Part shown: piece after piece, positions 1-8,567 of the stretch
Numbering within the stretch: the stretch's first letter is position 1
How the letters are laid out: each line of letters starts with the position of its first letter
NCBI GenBank assembly: GCA_947500385.1
Contig: CANMSA010000001.1
Coordinates: 682,001-746,000, forward strand
Reading direction: 5' to 3'
Source: an uncultured Flavobacteriaceae bacterium
GTDB taxonomy: Bacteria; Bacteroidota; Bacteroidia; Flavobacteriales; Flavobacteriaceae
DNA: 64,000 nt
Program-made: the position numbers and the translations under genes
Notes under the pieces: generated by a model
Databases searched by the model: none
What the model saw: the letters and a program-made list of their open reading frames with translations, nothing else
What the model was told of the DNA's origin: nothing

Positions 1-809
1 ACAATGTGATCTTTATCTTCCTTCAACAACTCACTGAATTGCGCTTGCACCCCTTCAAAAGGTGTCAAATCTTTTTGATCGGAACCATCTAGGTTTACGG
101 CGTACACATGGTAGTTTTCATCACCCCCTTGGTCCATAACAAAAACCAAACGCTCACTATTGATCCATCCGTAGCCGCGAATCAACTCTTCTTTTTCCTC
201 GATGGCACGCTTTACGGTACCCGTAGCAATTTCTTTTACAAAAATATGGCGCTTCCCCTTGTCATCTTTTTCTCGGTACGACATGTACTTGCCATCTGGT
301 GAAAAACGAAAGGTAGACGCTTTGGGCTTTGCAAAATAATCTTCGACCGTATAGTCAAAATCACCATCGGCCAAGGAGGATAGTTTTACCAGTTCTTCTT
401 CCGAACTAGGCAGTTCCGTATTCCCGGGAATGGTTTTTATGGTCTTTTCCAACGCAAGAGGCAGTTCCATACCACCTTGGTAAAAAGTACCTTCCATTTT
501 CTCCCCGTTCAAAGTTCCCACATACTTGATACCTGCTTGTTTGTATTGTATGGTAAGGGTATTATCGTCATAAGTAGTGACATCCATAGGTATGTCCGTA
601 GCCCCTTGTGAAGGGCTATCCATGGTGCTAGTGAGTTCCCCATCGGTTTCGTTCACGTTAAATATTAGAGGCATTTCCGTGCCCTGAACCGCAAGGGTCC
701 CTTTCCAAGAGCCAGCAACTTCCTGCGCATGGGATTGAAAAGCCATTAACAAAAAGGCCATTGTAAGTAATTGGCCCAGCATTTTTTTCATCGTTTTCAT
801 TGTTTTCAT
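1..809 (-). CDS. S9 family (prolyl oligopeptidase-like) peptidase, N-terminal part
   Basis: Cut by the left window edge; about 269 N-terminal residues are visible. A signal peptide (several in-frame Met codons, hydrophobic stretch, cleavage after SHAQ) is followed by a small beta domain of about 90 residues (VAGSWKGTL...), of the kind found ahead of Bacteroidota alpha/beta hydrolases. Then the start of a beta-propeller (FRFSPDGKYMSYREKDDKG, WINSERLVFV, YAVNLDGSDQKDLTP) typical of dipeptidyl-peptidase or acylaminoacyl-peptidase S9 enzymes. The catalytic Ser/Asp/His domain lies outside the window. It is likely an exported oligopeptide hydrolase. I took the most upstream Met (809); 800, 791 and 782 are equally in frame and leave a signal peptide, so the exact start is uncertain. 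Confidence 0.8.
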   Translation of the reverse strand, partial: MKTMKTMKKMLGQLLTMAFLLMAFQSHAQEVAGSWKGTLAVQGTEMPLIFNVNETDGELTSTMDSPSQGATDIPMDVTTYDDNTLTIQYKQAGIKYVGTLNGEKMEGTFYQGGMELPLALEKTIKTIPGNTELPSSEEELVKLSSLADGDFDYTVEDYFAKPKASTFRFSPDGKYMSYREKDDKGKRHIFVKEIATGTVKRAIEEKEELIRGYGWINSERLVFVMDQGGDENYHVYAVNLDGSDQKDLTPFEGVQAQFSELLKEDKDHI

Positions 810-1008
810 TGTTTCTTTTTTAGCGGTTTACATTTTTTTAAATCGTGTTCCCCCTATTTAGTAGTCGAAAACCTTGATTTTGTTACAGATGGAGTACACA
901 AACTTAAATTTTAACAAATATAACGGTGCCCGCATGGCCTTTTGTGAAAAATATGACCAACGGTACAAATGAAGTTGTGAGCGGTAAACGGATACTTTTT
1001 AAAGGGAG

Positions 1009-2034
1009 TTATTCCAATTTCGTACTGTCTTGATCGGTATTCAGCATGGCCCATAGGCGGTCTTTTAGCGCTGTAATACCCAACTGGGCAACAGAGGAAA
1101 TGAACATATACGGAACGTCTTTAAAATCTTTATCGAGTTCAATACGCATTTCTTCCATCAATTCTTCATCGAGCATATCGCTCTTTGAGATGACCACCAA
1201 GCGATCTTTATCGATCAACTCAGGGTTGTACCTACGAAGTTCATCTAACAAAATTTGATATTCCTTACTAATATCATTGCTGTCGGCAGGGACTAGGAAC
1301 AATAAGGTAGCGTTGCGCTCTATGTGGCGTAGGAAGTAATGTCCTAGGCCTTTCCCCTCGGCGGCACCCTCTATAATACCAGGTATATCGGCCATTACAA
1401 AACTTTGAAAATCACGATACTCGACAATTCCCAAATTGGGTTTTAAGGTGGTGAATTCGTAATCGCCAATCTTCGGCTTGGCGGAGGTGATGACCGATAG
1501 TAACGTCGATTTCCCTGCATTTGGGAACCCTACCAAGCCCACATCGGCCAATACCTTTAATTCCAAAATAACCGAAGTTTCCTTGCCCTCAACTCCTGGT
1601 TGGGCATATCGCGGGGTTTGATTGGTAGCCGTGCGAAAGTGCCAATTGCCTCTGCCGCCCATCCCGCCTTCTACCAATACCTTTTCTTCTCTATCTTCCG
1701 TAATTTCGAAAAGCACATCGAGGGTCTCGGCGTCTTTTACCACCGTTCCCAGCGGTACATCCATATAGATGTCCTGGCCGTCCGCTCCTGAACTACGGCT
1801 TTTACTCCCGTGTTCGCCGTGCCCCGCTTTGAAGTGTTTTTTAAATTTGAACCCGACCAATGTCCATAAGTTTTTATTCCCCCTTATAATCACATGCCCT
1901 CCGCGACCGCCATCTCCCCCATCGGGACCTCCCTTGGTAATATATTTTTCACGATGTAAATGCACCGACCCCTTTCCTCCTTTACCAGATTCGGCAAAGA
2001 TTTTTACGTAGTCAACAAAATTCCCTTCGGTCAT
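1009..2034 (-). CDS. obgE: GTPase ObgE/CgtA
   Basis: Essential ribosome-associated GTPase acting in late 50S assembly and the stress response. Residues 1-158 are the glycine-rich Obg domain ([13 protein letters not shown]). Residues 159-335 are the G domain, with P-loop GFPNAGKST (169-177), switch II DIPG (216-219), SKSD (283-286, replacing the usual NKxD) and SSVA (313-316). At 341 residues it ends after the G domain and lacks the C-terminal OCT domain of the longer Gram-positive proteins, as is usual in Bacteroidota. It lies just downstream of, and in the same direction as, the hpt-adk fusion, the usual flavobacterial order. A -7 box on the same strand at 2076-2083 fits the chosen start. 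Confidence 0.97.
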   Translation of the reverse strand: MTEGNFVDYVKIFAESGKGGKGSVHLHREKYITKGGPDGGDGGRGGHVIIRGNKNLWTLVGFKFKKHFKAGHGEHGSKSRSSGADGQDIYMDVPLGTVVKDAETLDVLFEITEDREEKVLVEGGMGGRGNWHFRTATNQTPRYAQPGVEGKETSVILELKVLADVGLVGFPNAGKSTLLSVITSAKPKIGDYEFTTLKPNLGIVEYRDFQSFVMADIPGIIEGAAEGKGLGHYFLRHIERNATLLFLVPADSNDISKEYQILLDELRRYNPELIDKDRLVVISKSDMLDEELMEEMRIELDKDFKDVPYMFISSVAQLGITALKDRLWAMLNTDQDSTKLE

Positions 2035-2346
2035 GACGGTTTCTTTTAGCGACCTGATCGCTTTTAAAATTGGTGCAAAAATAGGGATTTCATTATAGCT
2101 GGAGCGCCTTTCTCCCGATACCTTTACGAATTGGCGCCTGATGAGTGAATTGACTCACCTATTCCTTTTTTGAAGGCAAGTATAAGGAACAATCTAGTCT
2201 TTAGATGGCAAAGGGGGATGTCGCGGCAGGTTTGTATTTGACTACTTTAGTAGTGTAAAACGAAACAGCCAAACCTCACAGAAGTGATTGGGTCGAAAGT
2301 GGTCTCGCGCTTTGAGCTGTTCTCATCCATCGGTTTTGGCAATATC
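2035..2346. other. Intergenic stretch between obgE and hpt-adk
   Basis: 312 bases without a credible gene; the plus-strand frame crossing its right part only mirrors the end of hpt-adk. It holds the predicted obgE promoter (2076-2083) and a 16-bp interrupted inverted repeat, TGAGT-GAATTG-ACTCA, at 2142-2157, about 110 bases upstream of obgE. I see no terminator hairpin or RNA gene. Confidence 0.5.
2076..2083 (-). promoter_or_regulatory. Predicted -7 box for obgE
   Basis: Read on the minus strand this is TATTTTTG, a full match to the Bacteroidota -7 consensus TAnnTTTG. A transcript starting about 5 bases downstream would have a leader of roughly 35-40 bases before the obgE ATG. No clear -33 TTTG was found. 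Confidence 0.55.
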
Positions 2347-3450
2347 TTACAATTCCTCGATCACCTTTGCCAAGCGAAGGGTAATTTCATCGATGGCCCC
2401 TATGCCATTTACACTATGAAATTTGCCTTGGGTTTCGTAAAATTCTTTGAGGGGCGCCGTTTTTTGGTTGTATTCTTCAAAACGATTCCTAATTTTATTT
2501 TCATCCTGATCATCGGTACGACCACTCACCTTACCACGTTCCAGCAACCGTTGTATCAGTACCTCATCGTTCGCCTCTAGGGCGATCGTTGCATTGATTT
2601 TCATGTCTTTCTCCGCTAAAAAAGCATCAAGAGCCTCCGCTTGTGCAGCGGTTCTAGGAAATCCGTCAAAAATAAAACCACTTGCCTCCGGGTTTTTTTC
2701 GACCTCGTCTTGCAGCATCTTAATGGTGACCTCATCGGGCACCAAATCGCCCCGATCAATGTAGGACTTGGCCAAGGTACCCAGTTCGGTATCGTTTTTC
2801 ATATTGTAGCGAAACACATCGCCTGTCGAAATGTGTTTTAAGTTGTATTTTTCTTTTAAAAATTCGGCTTGTGTGCCTTTGCCGGCACCCGGCTTCCCGA
2901 ATAGTACAAGATTGATCATTTGGTTTTGATTTAGTTGGTATACTTCTTTTAAATTGCGGCCCAGTTCATTATAGTCTAACCCGTATCCCACCACAAATTT
3001 ATCGGGGATATCCAAACCGACATAGTCGATGGTATATTCCCCATTGTAAACAGATGATTTATAGAAAAGCGTGGCAATCTTAAATTCCTTTACATTTTTA
3101 TCTGCAAACAAATGTACCAGTTCTTTTAAAGTTCTCCCTGTATCGATAATGTCCTCAAGAATGATGACACTTCGCCCTTCTACATTTTCTGGCAAATCGA
3201 GCAAAGTTTCCACAATCCCTGTAGAAGTAAGGCCCTGATACGAACTCAGTTTCACAAATGAAACCTCACAAGGGTATTGATACGCTTTTAAAAAATCAGC
3301 GACAAACATAAAGGCCCCGTTGAGTACCCCAACAAAAATAGGGGTTTGGTGTTTATAATCTTCGGCCACTGCTTGGGCTACTTTCTCCACAGCCTGCAGC
3401 ACTGCAGTTTCAGATAAATAAGGAACGAAGGTTTTGTCGTGAAGCTTCAT
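2347..3450 (-). CDS. adk: Fused hypoxanthine phosphoribosyltransferase - adenylate kinase
   Basis: Bifunctional nucleotide enzyme of 367 residues. Residues 1-175 are a purine phosphoribosyltransferase (salvage of hypoxanthine/guanine with PRPP), with the PRPP-binding motif IILEDIIDTGRT at 96-107. Residues 178-367 are a complete adenylate kinase (AMP + ATP to 2 ADP), with P-loop GKPGAGKGT at 185-193, DGFPRT at 262-267 and the short-lid GRTDDQDENKIRNRFEEY region. The linker is only NQNQ, and the adenylate kinase part begins with its own Met (MINLVLFG), so an internal start could also give free Adk. Both enzymes are cytoplasmic. The neighbours obgE and the divergent purK/purE suit a purine-metabolism cluster. 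No stop or frameshift separates the domains. Confidence 0.95.
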   Translation of the reverse strand: MKLHDKTFVPYLSETAVLQAVEKVAQAVAEDYKHQTPIFVGVLNGAFMFVADFLKAYQYPCEVSFVKLSSYQGLTSTGIVETLLDLPENVEGRSVIILEDIIDTGRTLKELVHLFADKNVKEFKIATLFYKSSVYNGEYTIDYVGLDIPDKFVVGYGLDYNELGRNLKEVYQLNQNQMINLVLFGKPGAGKGTQAEFLKEKYNLKHISTGDVFRYNMKNDTELGTLAKSYIDRGDLVPDEVTIKMLQDEVEKNPEASGFIFDGFPRTAAQAEALDAFLAEKDMKINATIALEANDEVLIQRLLERGKVSGRTDDQDENKIRNRFEEYNQKTAPLKEFYETQGKFHSVNGIGAIDEITLRLAKVIEEL

Positions 3451-3535
3451 GGTATCCTTTTTTTTAAAGGGTGGTAAATATACTATTTTGATTTCTCTTT
3501 TTCGTCTACAAGCGGTCGGTTTTAAGAATTCGATG

Positions 3536-3543
3536 TATTTTTG
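3536..3543 (+). promoter_or_regulatory. Predicted -7 box for purK
   Basis: TATTTTTG, a perfect TAnnTTTG. It overlaps a possible TTG start codon at 3541, so transcription should begin near 3548-3550 and the longer purK frame cannot be fully translated. It therefore decides the start of purK. The hpt-adk gene diverges from the other side. Confidence 0.65.
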
Positions 3544-3579
3544 TATCGAGCGCGGGAAAAGCGCATGAAACAGGCATTT

Positions 3580-4734
3580 ATGAACTATTTTTCTTCCAAC
3601 TTTAAACTAGGAATCCTCGGTGGTGGGCAATTGGGAAAAATGATTTTGTACGAGACCCGGAAATGGGATGTGCAAACCCATGTTTTGGATCCCTCGCCGG
3701 AAGCACCTTGCAAGATCGGTTGTGATGCCTTTTTTCAAGGCGATTTAATGGATTTTGATACCGTGTACGGCTTTGGTAAAAAAGTGGATTTGCTGACCAT
3801 CGAAATAGAAAATGTAAACCTTGATGCGCTAGAGAAACTAGAAAACGAAGGTTTAAAAGTTTTTCCACCAACCAGCGCTTTGCGTGTCATACAGAACAAG
3901 GCAAAGCAAAAGCTATTTTACGTAGACCATGACATTCCTACCGCGCCCTTTGAGCGTTTTGCCTATGCGAGCGAGATACGGGACAGTATCTCCAATGGGG
4001 GACTTCAATTTCCCTTTGTGTGGAAAGCGGCGCAATTTGGGTACGATGGGCAGGGTGTTAAAGTGGTACGCAGTATGGAAGATCTAGAAGGTTTACCAGC
4101 TGGCGAATGTATCGCGGAGGAAATGATTCCCTTTAAAAATGAATTGGCGGTCATTGTGGCCAGGAGTGCAAAAGGGGAAGTGAAAACATATCCGGTAGTA
4201 GAAATGGAGTTTCACCCTGAAGCCAATCAGGTAGAATATGTAATTTGTCCCGCTCGTATTTCTCCAGAAGTTGCTGAAAAAGCAAGGAAAATCGCTTTAA
4301 AGGTATCTGAACATATTCAGCAAGTAGGCTTGTTGGCAGTAGAGCTATTTCAAACGGCGGATGATCAAATCCTAGTCAACGAAGTAGCCCCAAGACCCCA
4401 TAATAGTGGTCACTATAGCATAGAAGCTAGTTATACCAACCAATTTGAACAGCACGTAAGGGCCATCCTAGATTTGCCATTGGGCGCAACCGAAAGCAAG
4501 GTGGCCGGAATCATGGTGAATTTGGTGGGTGCCGAAGGACATACAGGCTCGGTGGTATATGAAAATATAGACGCAATTTTACAGATGGAAGGGGTCACCC
4601 CCCATATTTATGGTAAAAAACAAACACGCCCGTTTCGCAAAATGGGTCATGTAACCATTGTGAATAAGGATATTCAAAAAGCACGCAAAATTGCACAGGA
4701 GGTAAAAGAAACCATCAAAGTTATCTCAAAATAA
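3580..4734 (+). CDS. purK: 5-(carboxyamino)imidazole ribonucleotide synthase PurK
   Basis: ATP-grasp enzyme of de novo purine synthesis that carboxylates AIR with bicarbonate and ATP to N5-CAIR, the substrate of PurE next door. The N-terminal Rossmann motif is LGILGGGQLGKM. The ATP-grasp domain has NKAKQK, FVWKAAQFGYDGQGV and the metal/ATP-binding stretch VNEVAPRPHNSGHYSIEA. The start is set at ATG 3580 (MNYFSSNFKLG), giving 384 residues. ATG 3565 is possible, but a TTG at 3541 lies inside the -7 promoter box. purE follows after 59 bases, so the two are probably co-transcribed. Confidence 0.95.
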   Translation: MNYFSSNFKLGILGGGQLGKMILYETRKWDVQTHVLDPSPEAPCKIGCDAFFQGDLMDFDTVYGFGKKVDLLTIEIENVNLDALEKLENEGLKVFPPTSALRVIQNKAKQKLFYVDHDIPTAPFERFAYASEIRDSISNGGLQFPFVWKAAQFGYDGQGVKVVRSMEDLEGLPAGECIAEEMIPFKNELAVIVARSAKGEVKTYPVVEMEFHPEANQVEYVICPARISPEVAEKARKIALKVSEHIQQVGLLAVELFQTADDQILVNEVAPRPHNSGHYSIEASYTNQFEQHVRAILDLPLGATESKVAGIMVNLVGAEGHTGSVVYENIDAILQMEGVTPHIYGKKQTRPFRKMGHVTIVNKDIQKARKIAQEVKETIKVISK

Positions 4735-4793
4735 CATTTCAAAACCACGGGAGACCTATGTTTTCCGTGTTGGTATCTTAATAGAATAAAATT

Positions 4794-5285
4794 ATGAGTA
4801 AAGTAGCCATTGTTATGGGAAGCACCAGTGATCTGCCCGTAATGCAGGAAGCGATCGATATTTTAAAAGGATTTGATATTGAAGTAGATGTAGATATCGT
4901 ATCGGCCCACCGTACCCCTGAAAAACTGTTTGATTTTAGTAAAAATGCCCATACAAATGGGTATGCCGTCATTATCGCCGGGGCCGGCGGAGCAGCACAT
5001 TTACCGGGAATGGTGGCTTCCCTGTCGCCGCTACCCGTCATCGGTGTGCCGGTAAAAAGTAGCAATAGCATTGATGGTTGGGATTCGATCCTTTCTATCT
5101 TACAGATGCCGGGAGGCGTTCCCGTGGCGACCGTTGCTTTGAACGGAGCCAAAAATGCGGGTATTCTTGCTGCCCAAATCATCGGAAGTTCCGATACCTG
5201 CGTGCTCGACAAAATGATTCTTTACAAGGAAGGCCTTAAACAAAAAGTCATTGACGGGGCCAAATCAGTGAATGGCAAAGGCTGA
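4794..5285 (+). CDS. purE: N5-carboxyaminoimidazole ribonucleotide mutase PurE (class I)
   Basis: Converts N5-CAIR to CAIR in purine synthesis, following PurK. The 163-residue length is normal. Signature segments are MGSTSDLPVM near the N-terminus, the active-site SAHRTPE, the IAGAGGAAHLPGM loop and the conserved LPVIGVPV. An octameric cytoplasmic enzyme in known relatives. It lies immediately downstream of purK on the same strand. Confidence 0.97.
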   Translation: MSKVAIVMGSTSDLPVMQEAIDILKGFDIEVDVDIVSAHRTPEKLFDFSKNAHTNGYAVIIAGAGGAAHLPGMVASLSPLPVIGVPVKSSNSIDGWDSILSILQMPGGVPVATVALNGAKNAGILAAQIIGSSDTCVLDKMILYKEGLKQKVIDGAKSVNGKG

Positions 5286-5286
5286 C

Positions 5287-5307
5287 GAGTTCAGAGTTCA
5301 GAGTTCA
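5287..5307. repeat. Three tandem copies of a 7-bp repeat
   Basis: GAGTTCA occurs three times without interruption (5287, 5294, 5301) directly after the purE stop codon, followed by a truncated GATTC. This is a small simple-sequence repeat with no evident function. Confidence 0.8.
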
Positions 5308-5402
5308 GATTCTAAGAAAGAAAGGCTATCAAGGGACAAAACCGCTCATTTTTGTCTTTGCTTCCAACAAATTAAATTTAAACTTAATCGTACCAAAACC
5401 TT

Positions 5403-7430
5403 ATGAATCCCCTTCTTCAACCTTTTGATACCGCACCATTCTCGAAAATTCAAAACGCACACTTTAAACCTGCCTTTTTAAAGGCCATGAAAGATGCAAG
5501 GGCCGAAATTGATGCTATCACAGAAAATAATGCAGTTCCTACTTTTGAAAATACCATTGAGGCGCTAGAGTTTTCCGGACAGCAGCTAAGCCGTATCTCC
5601 AGTGTATTTTTCAATCTAAATTCCGCAGAAACAAACGAGGAAATACAGAAAATTGCACAAGAAATTTCTCCTTTACTATCAGAATTCAGCAATGACATTA
5701 CCTTGAACAGCGCCTTGTTCAAACGTGTAAAAGCAGTGTATGACCAAAAGCAATCCCTTTCGCTGTCTATAGAACAAAGTACACTGCTTGACAAGAAGTA
5801 CAAAAGCTTCAGCAGAAATGGGGCCAACCTAGTGGAGAACAAAAAAGAACGATTACGCGAAATCGACGCCGAACTCTCGAAGTTGAAACTAAAATTCGGT
5901 GAAAATGTATTAGCGGCCACGAATACGTTTGAACTACACCTCACCGGTGAAACCGACGTAGATGGCTTGCCTGATGGCGCCAAGGAAGCGGCAGCCCAAT
6001 TGGCCAAAACCAAAGGAAAAGATTCCGGATGGATGATTACCTTGGATTACCCTAGTTATGTGCCCTTTATGAAATACGCTACCAACAGGGAACTGCGAAA
6101 AAAACTATCGCTGGCCTTTGGCAGCAAGGCGTTTCAAAACGATGCGCTGGACAACCAGCAAAATGTACTTAAAATAGCACAACTACGACATGAGCGTGCG
6201 CAACTTTTGGGATATAAGACACACGCGCATTTCGTGCTCGAAGAACGCATGGCCGAAACCCCTAAAAAAGTGCATGGTTTCCTGAATGAATTACTGGAAA
6301 AAGCGAAGCCCGCGGCGCAAAAAGAATTTGAGCAACTTGCACATTTTGCAAAAGAACGTGATGGGATCGATCAGCTTCAAAAGTGGGATGGCAGTTTTTA
6401 TTCCGAAAAACTCAAACAAGAACTGTTTAACCTCGATGACGAACAGTTGAAACCTTATTTTAAGTTGGAAAATGTAATCAATGGGGTCTTTAAGGTAGCC
6501 GAGAAGTTGTTCGAACTGCAGTTCGAAGAAGTTACTGATATTGACACCTATCACGAGGAGGTTAAGACGTATCGCGTATATGACCTTGACCATAATTTTA
6601 TCTCGGTTTTCTATGCCGATTTTCATCCAAGAGCGGGAAAACGGGGTGGTGCGTGGATGACTTCCTTTAAATCACAATATGTTCAAAACGGTACCAACGT
6701 ACGACCGCATATCTCGAATGTTTGCAATTTCACCCCCTCTACCCCGAGCAAACCTTCTTTGTTGACCTTTAACGAGGTGACTACCCTTTTTCATGAATTT
6801 GGTCATGGTCTTCATGGAATGTTGGCCAATACGCAGTACCCAAGCTTATCGGGCACTTCGGTATACTGGGATTTTGTAGAACTGCCTTCCCAAATCTTGG
6901 AGAATTGGTGTTATGAAAAAGAAGCTTTGGAGCTATTTGCGACCCACTATGAAACCGGGGAACCGATTCCTATGGAATTGGTACAAAAAATAAAGGAGTC
7001 CGCCACTTTTCAAGAAGGCATGGCCACTTTGCGTCAGCTTAGTTTCGGTTTGTTGGATATGTCGTGGCACGGCGCAGACCCATCTCAAATTACAGATGTG
7101 AAGGCCCATGAAACCAATGCATTTAAGGGTACCAATCTGTATCCCGACACGCCCGAAACTTGTATGAGTACTGCCTTCTCCCATATTTTTCAAGGCGGTT
7201 ACGCTTCGGGATATTACAGCTATAAATGGGCCGAAGTATTGGATGCCGATGCCTTTGCCTATTTCAAGGAAAAAGGTATTTTCAACAAGGAAGTAGCCAC
7301 AAAATTCAAAGACCATGTATTGTCAAAAGGAGGTACGGAAAACCCCATGGTGCTCTATAAGCGCTTTCGGGGCGCGGAACCAAAGGTCGAAGCCTTATTG
7401 GAAAGAGCCGGTCTTATTACGGCCGAATAA
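5403..7430 (+). CDS. M3 family metallopeptidase (oligopeptidase A / Dcp-like)
   Basis: Zinc oligopeptidase of the thimet family, hydrolysing short peptides in the cytoplasm; no signal peptide. The HEFGH zinc motif is at about 464-468, followed some 25 residues later by the glutamate-containing VELPSQILENW. The C-terminal FSHIFQGGYASGYYSYKWAEVLDADAF is characteristic of M3A enzymes and carries the Tyr/His substrate-binding residues. At 675 residues the length fits OpdA/Dcp. It follows purE with a 117-base gap, a common flavobacterial arrangement. OpdA and Dcp subtypes cannot be told apart by eye. Confidence 0.93.
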   Translation: MNPLLQPFDTAPFSKIQNAHFKPAFLKAMKDARAEIDAITENNAVPTFENTIEALEFSGQQLSRISSVFFNLNSAETNEEIQKIAQEISPLLSEFSNDITLNSALFKRVKAVYDQKQSLSLSIEQSTLLDKKYKSFSRNGANLVENKKERLREIDAELSKLKLKFGENVLAATNTFELHLTGETDVDGLPDGAKEAAAQLAKTKGKDSGWMITLDYPSYVPFMKYATNRELRKKLSLAFGSKAFQNDALDNQQNVLKIAQLRHERAQLLGYKTHAHFVLEERMAETPKKVHGFLNELLEKAKPAAQKEFEQLAHFAKERDGIDQLQKWDGSFYSEKLKQELFNLDDEQLKPYFKLENVINGVFKVAEKLFELQFEEVTDIDTYHEEVKTYRVYDLDHNFISVFYADFHPRAGKRGGAWMTSFKSQYVQNGTNVRPHISNVCNFTPSTPSKPSLLTFNEVTTLFHEFGHGLHGMLANTQYPSLSGTSVYWDFVELPSQILENWCYEKEALELFATHYETGEPIPMELVQKIKESATFQEGMATLRQLSFGLLDMSWHGADPSQITDVKAHETNAFKGTNLYPDTPETCMSTAFSHIFQGGYASGYYSYKWAEVLDADAFAYFKEKGIFNKEVATKFKDHVLSKGGTENPMVLYKRFRGAEPKVEALLERAGLITAE

Positions 7431-7650
7431 AAAAGTATCGCCACTATCGTTCCACTTTTTAGAAGCACTTGATCTAAAAAACCATCGATACTCCGTTTTA
7501 TAAAAGTAGGATAAAAGTCCGTTCGTAATTCACGGAAAGATCACTTATGCCCTTATTGTGGCCATTTGTTACATCCCATCGGGAGTGATGCATCATTTGG
7601 TCTACTTTAGCAACATCATTGCAATTTCCTAAAAAAATAATCTGCTCATT

Positions 7651-8508
7651 ATGGTAAAATACCTCTTTCAAATAGCCCTACTGTTCACTACGGCACCATT
7701 TTTTGCCCAAGAAAACATAGCTTTTGCTTATCAAATCAAGGAAAATACCATTTACAAAACCAATATGACCTTAGTTGTCGATGGTCTAATGCATATTGAT
7801 GCGAATGAAGAAATGCTCTCACAAATGAAGGCCCTTGGTATGGAATCACCCTTAAAGATGACTCAAGAATCGGATATGGCAGTAGTAAACATTACGCAAA
7901 CCATGAACGAGCAAGGACAGATACCAGCTATGATGTACTATGAAAAAATGGATACTAGGGTGCAGATGGGTCCAAATCCCATTAACACGGGAAATATGTT
8001 CGACGGTCTCAAAATATACGGTAATTACGCTGTCGAAGGGACATTCACCTTGGATTCGATCGGGGGAGGCAACCTTACCGATGAAATACAATCGACACTT
8101 GGCACCACCCTAAAACAATTACAAAATGAAATTACTTTTCCAAAAGAGCCCATGGCCATTGGGGATTCTTTTGAAAATGAAGTTCCGATGAACATTCCTA
8201 CCGGCCCCTCTAACCCTATGAAAGTAAGCGTCATCTCTGTGTACACTCTAAAAAGTATTCGCAGTGGCCTTGCTTTTTTTGATGTGGATCAATCCATTTC
8301 AATGAGCGGTAATGCCGAGAGCATGTCGATTTTAGCATCGGGTGAAGGGAAAGGGGTATTGGCATATGATACAGAAAATAATTTCACCAAATCATATACC
8401 ACCGAGCTCCCGATGAAAATACAAATGAATATGGGCCATAACATGAAAATGGACATGGAAATGGCCACAAAAACCTCCCTGACCGTCACTATTTCAAACA
8501 AAGAATAG
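7651..8508 (+). CDS. Secreted protein of unknown function (DUF6263-like)
   Basis: 285 residues with an N-terminal signal peptide (MVKYLFQIALLFTTAPFFAQ). The rest is predicted beta-rich and methionine-rich, with segments such as DSIGGGNLTDEIQS, FPKEPMAIGDSFENEVPMNIP and a closing KMDMEMATKTSLTV. The alternation of long beta strands and the 'P...IGDSF' segment resemble the DUF6263 family of Bacteroidota exported proteins; that link is tentative. Probably periplasmic. It stands alone: the M3 peptidase ends 220 bases upstream and the next gene is convergent. Confidence 0.6.
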   Translation: MVKYLFQIALLFTTAPFFAQENIAFAYQIKENTIYKTNMTLVVDGLMHIDANEEMLSQMKALGMESPLKMTQESDMAVVNITQTMNEQGQIPAMMYYEKMDTRVQMGPNPINTGNMFDGLKIYGNYAVEGTFTLDSIGGGNLTDEIQSTLGTTLKQLQNEITFPKEPMAIGDSFENEVPMNIPTGPSNPMKVSVISVYTLKSIRSGLAFFDVDQSISMSGNAESMSILASGEGKGVLAYDTENNFTKSYTTELPMKIQMNMGHNMKMDMEMATKTSLTVTISNKE

Positions 8509-8567
8509 GAAATAGACGACACCCTTGCAAGGTAAATTTGCTATACCGTTTGAATTTCTATTGGGGC

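Noticed and set aside
2284-2580. 98-codon plus-strand open frame
   Set aside because: Mostly antisense to the adk end; no recognisable motif.
3541-4734. Longer purK reading starting with TTG
   Set aside because: The TTG lies inside the -7 box TATTTTTG, upstream of the expected transcription start; the conserved PurK N-terminus begins at 3580.
5287-5307. Tandem 7-bp repeat as a phase-variable switch
   Set aside because: It lies outside any gene, after the purE stop, with only three copies; no promoter is nearby.
5450-6013. 187-codon minus-strand open frame
   Set aside because: Mirror of the M3 peptidase gene; composition typical of a shadow frame.
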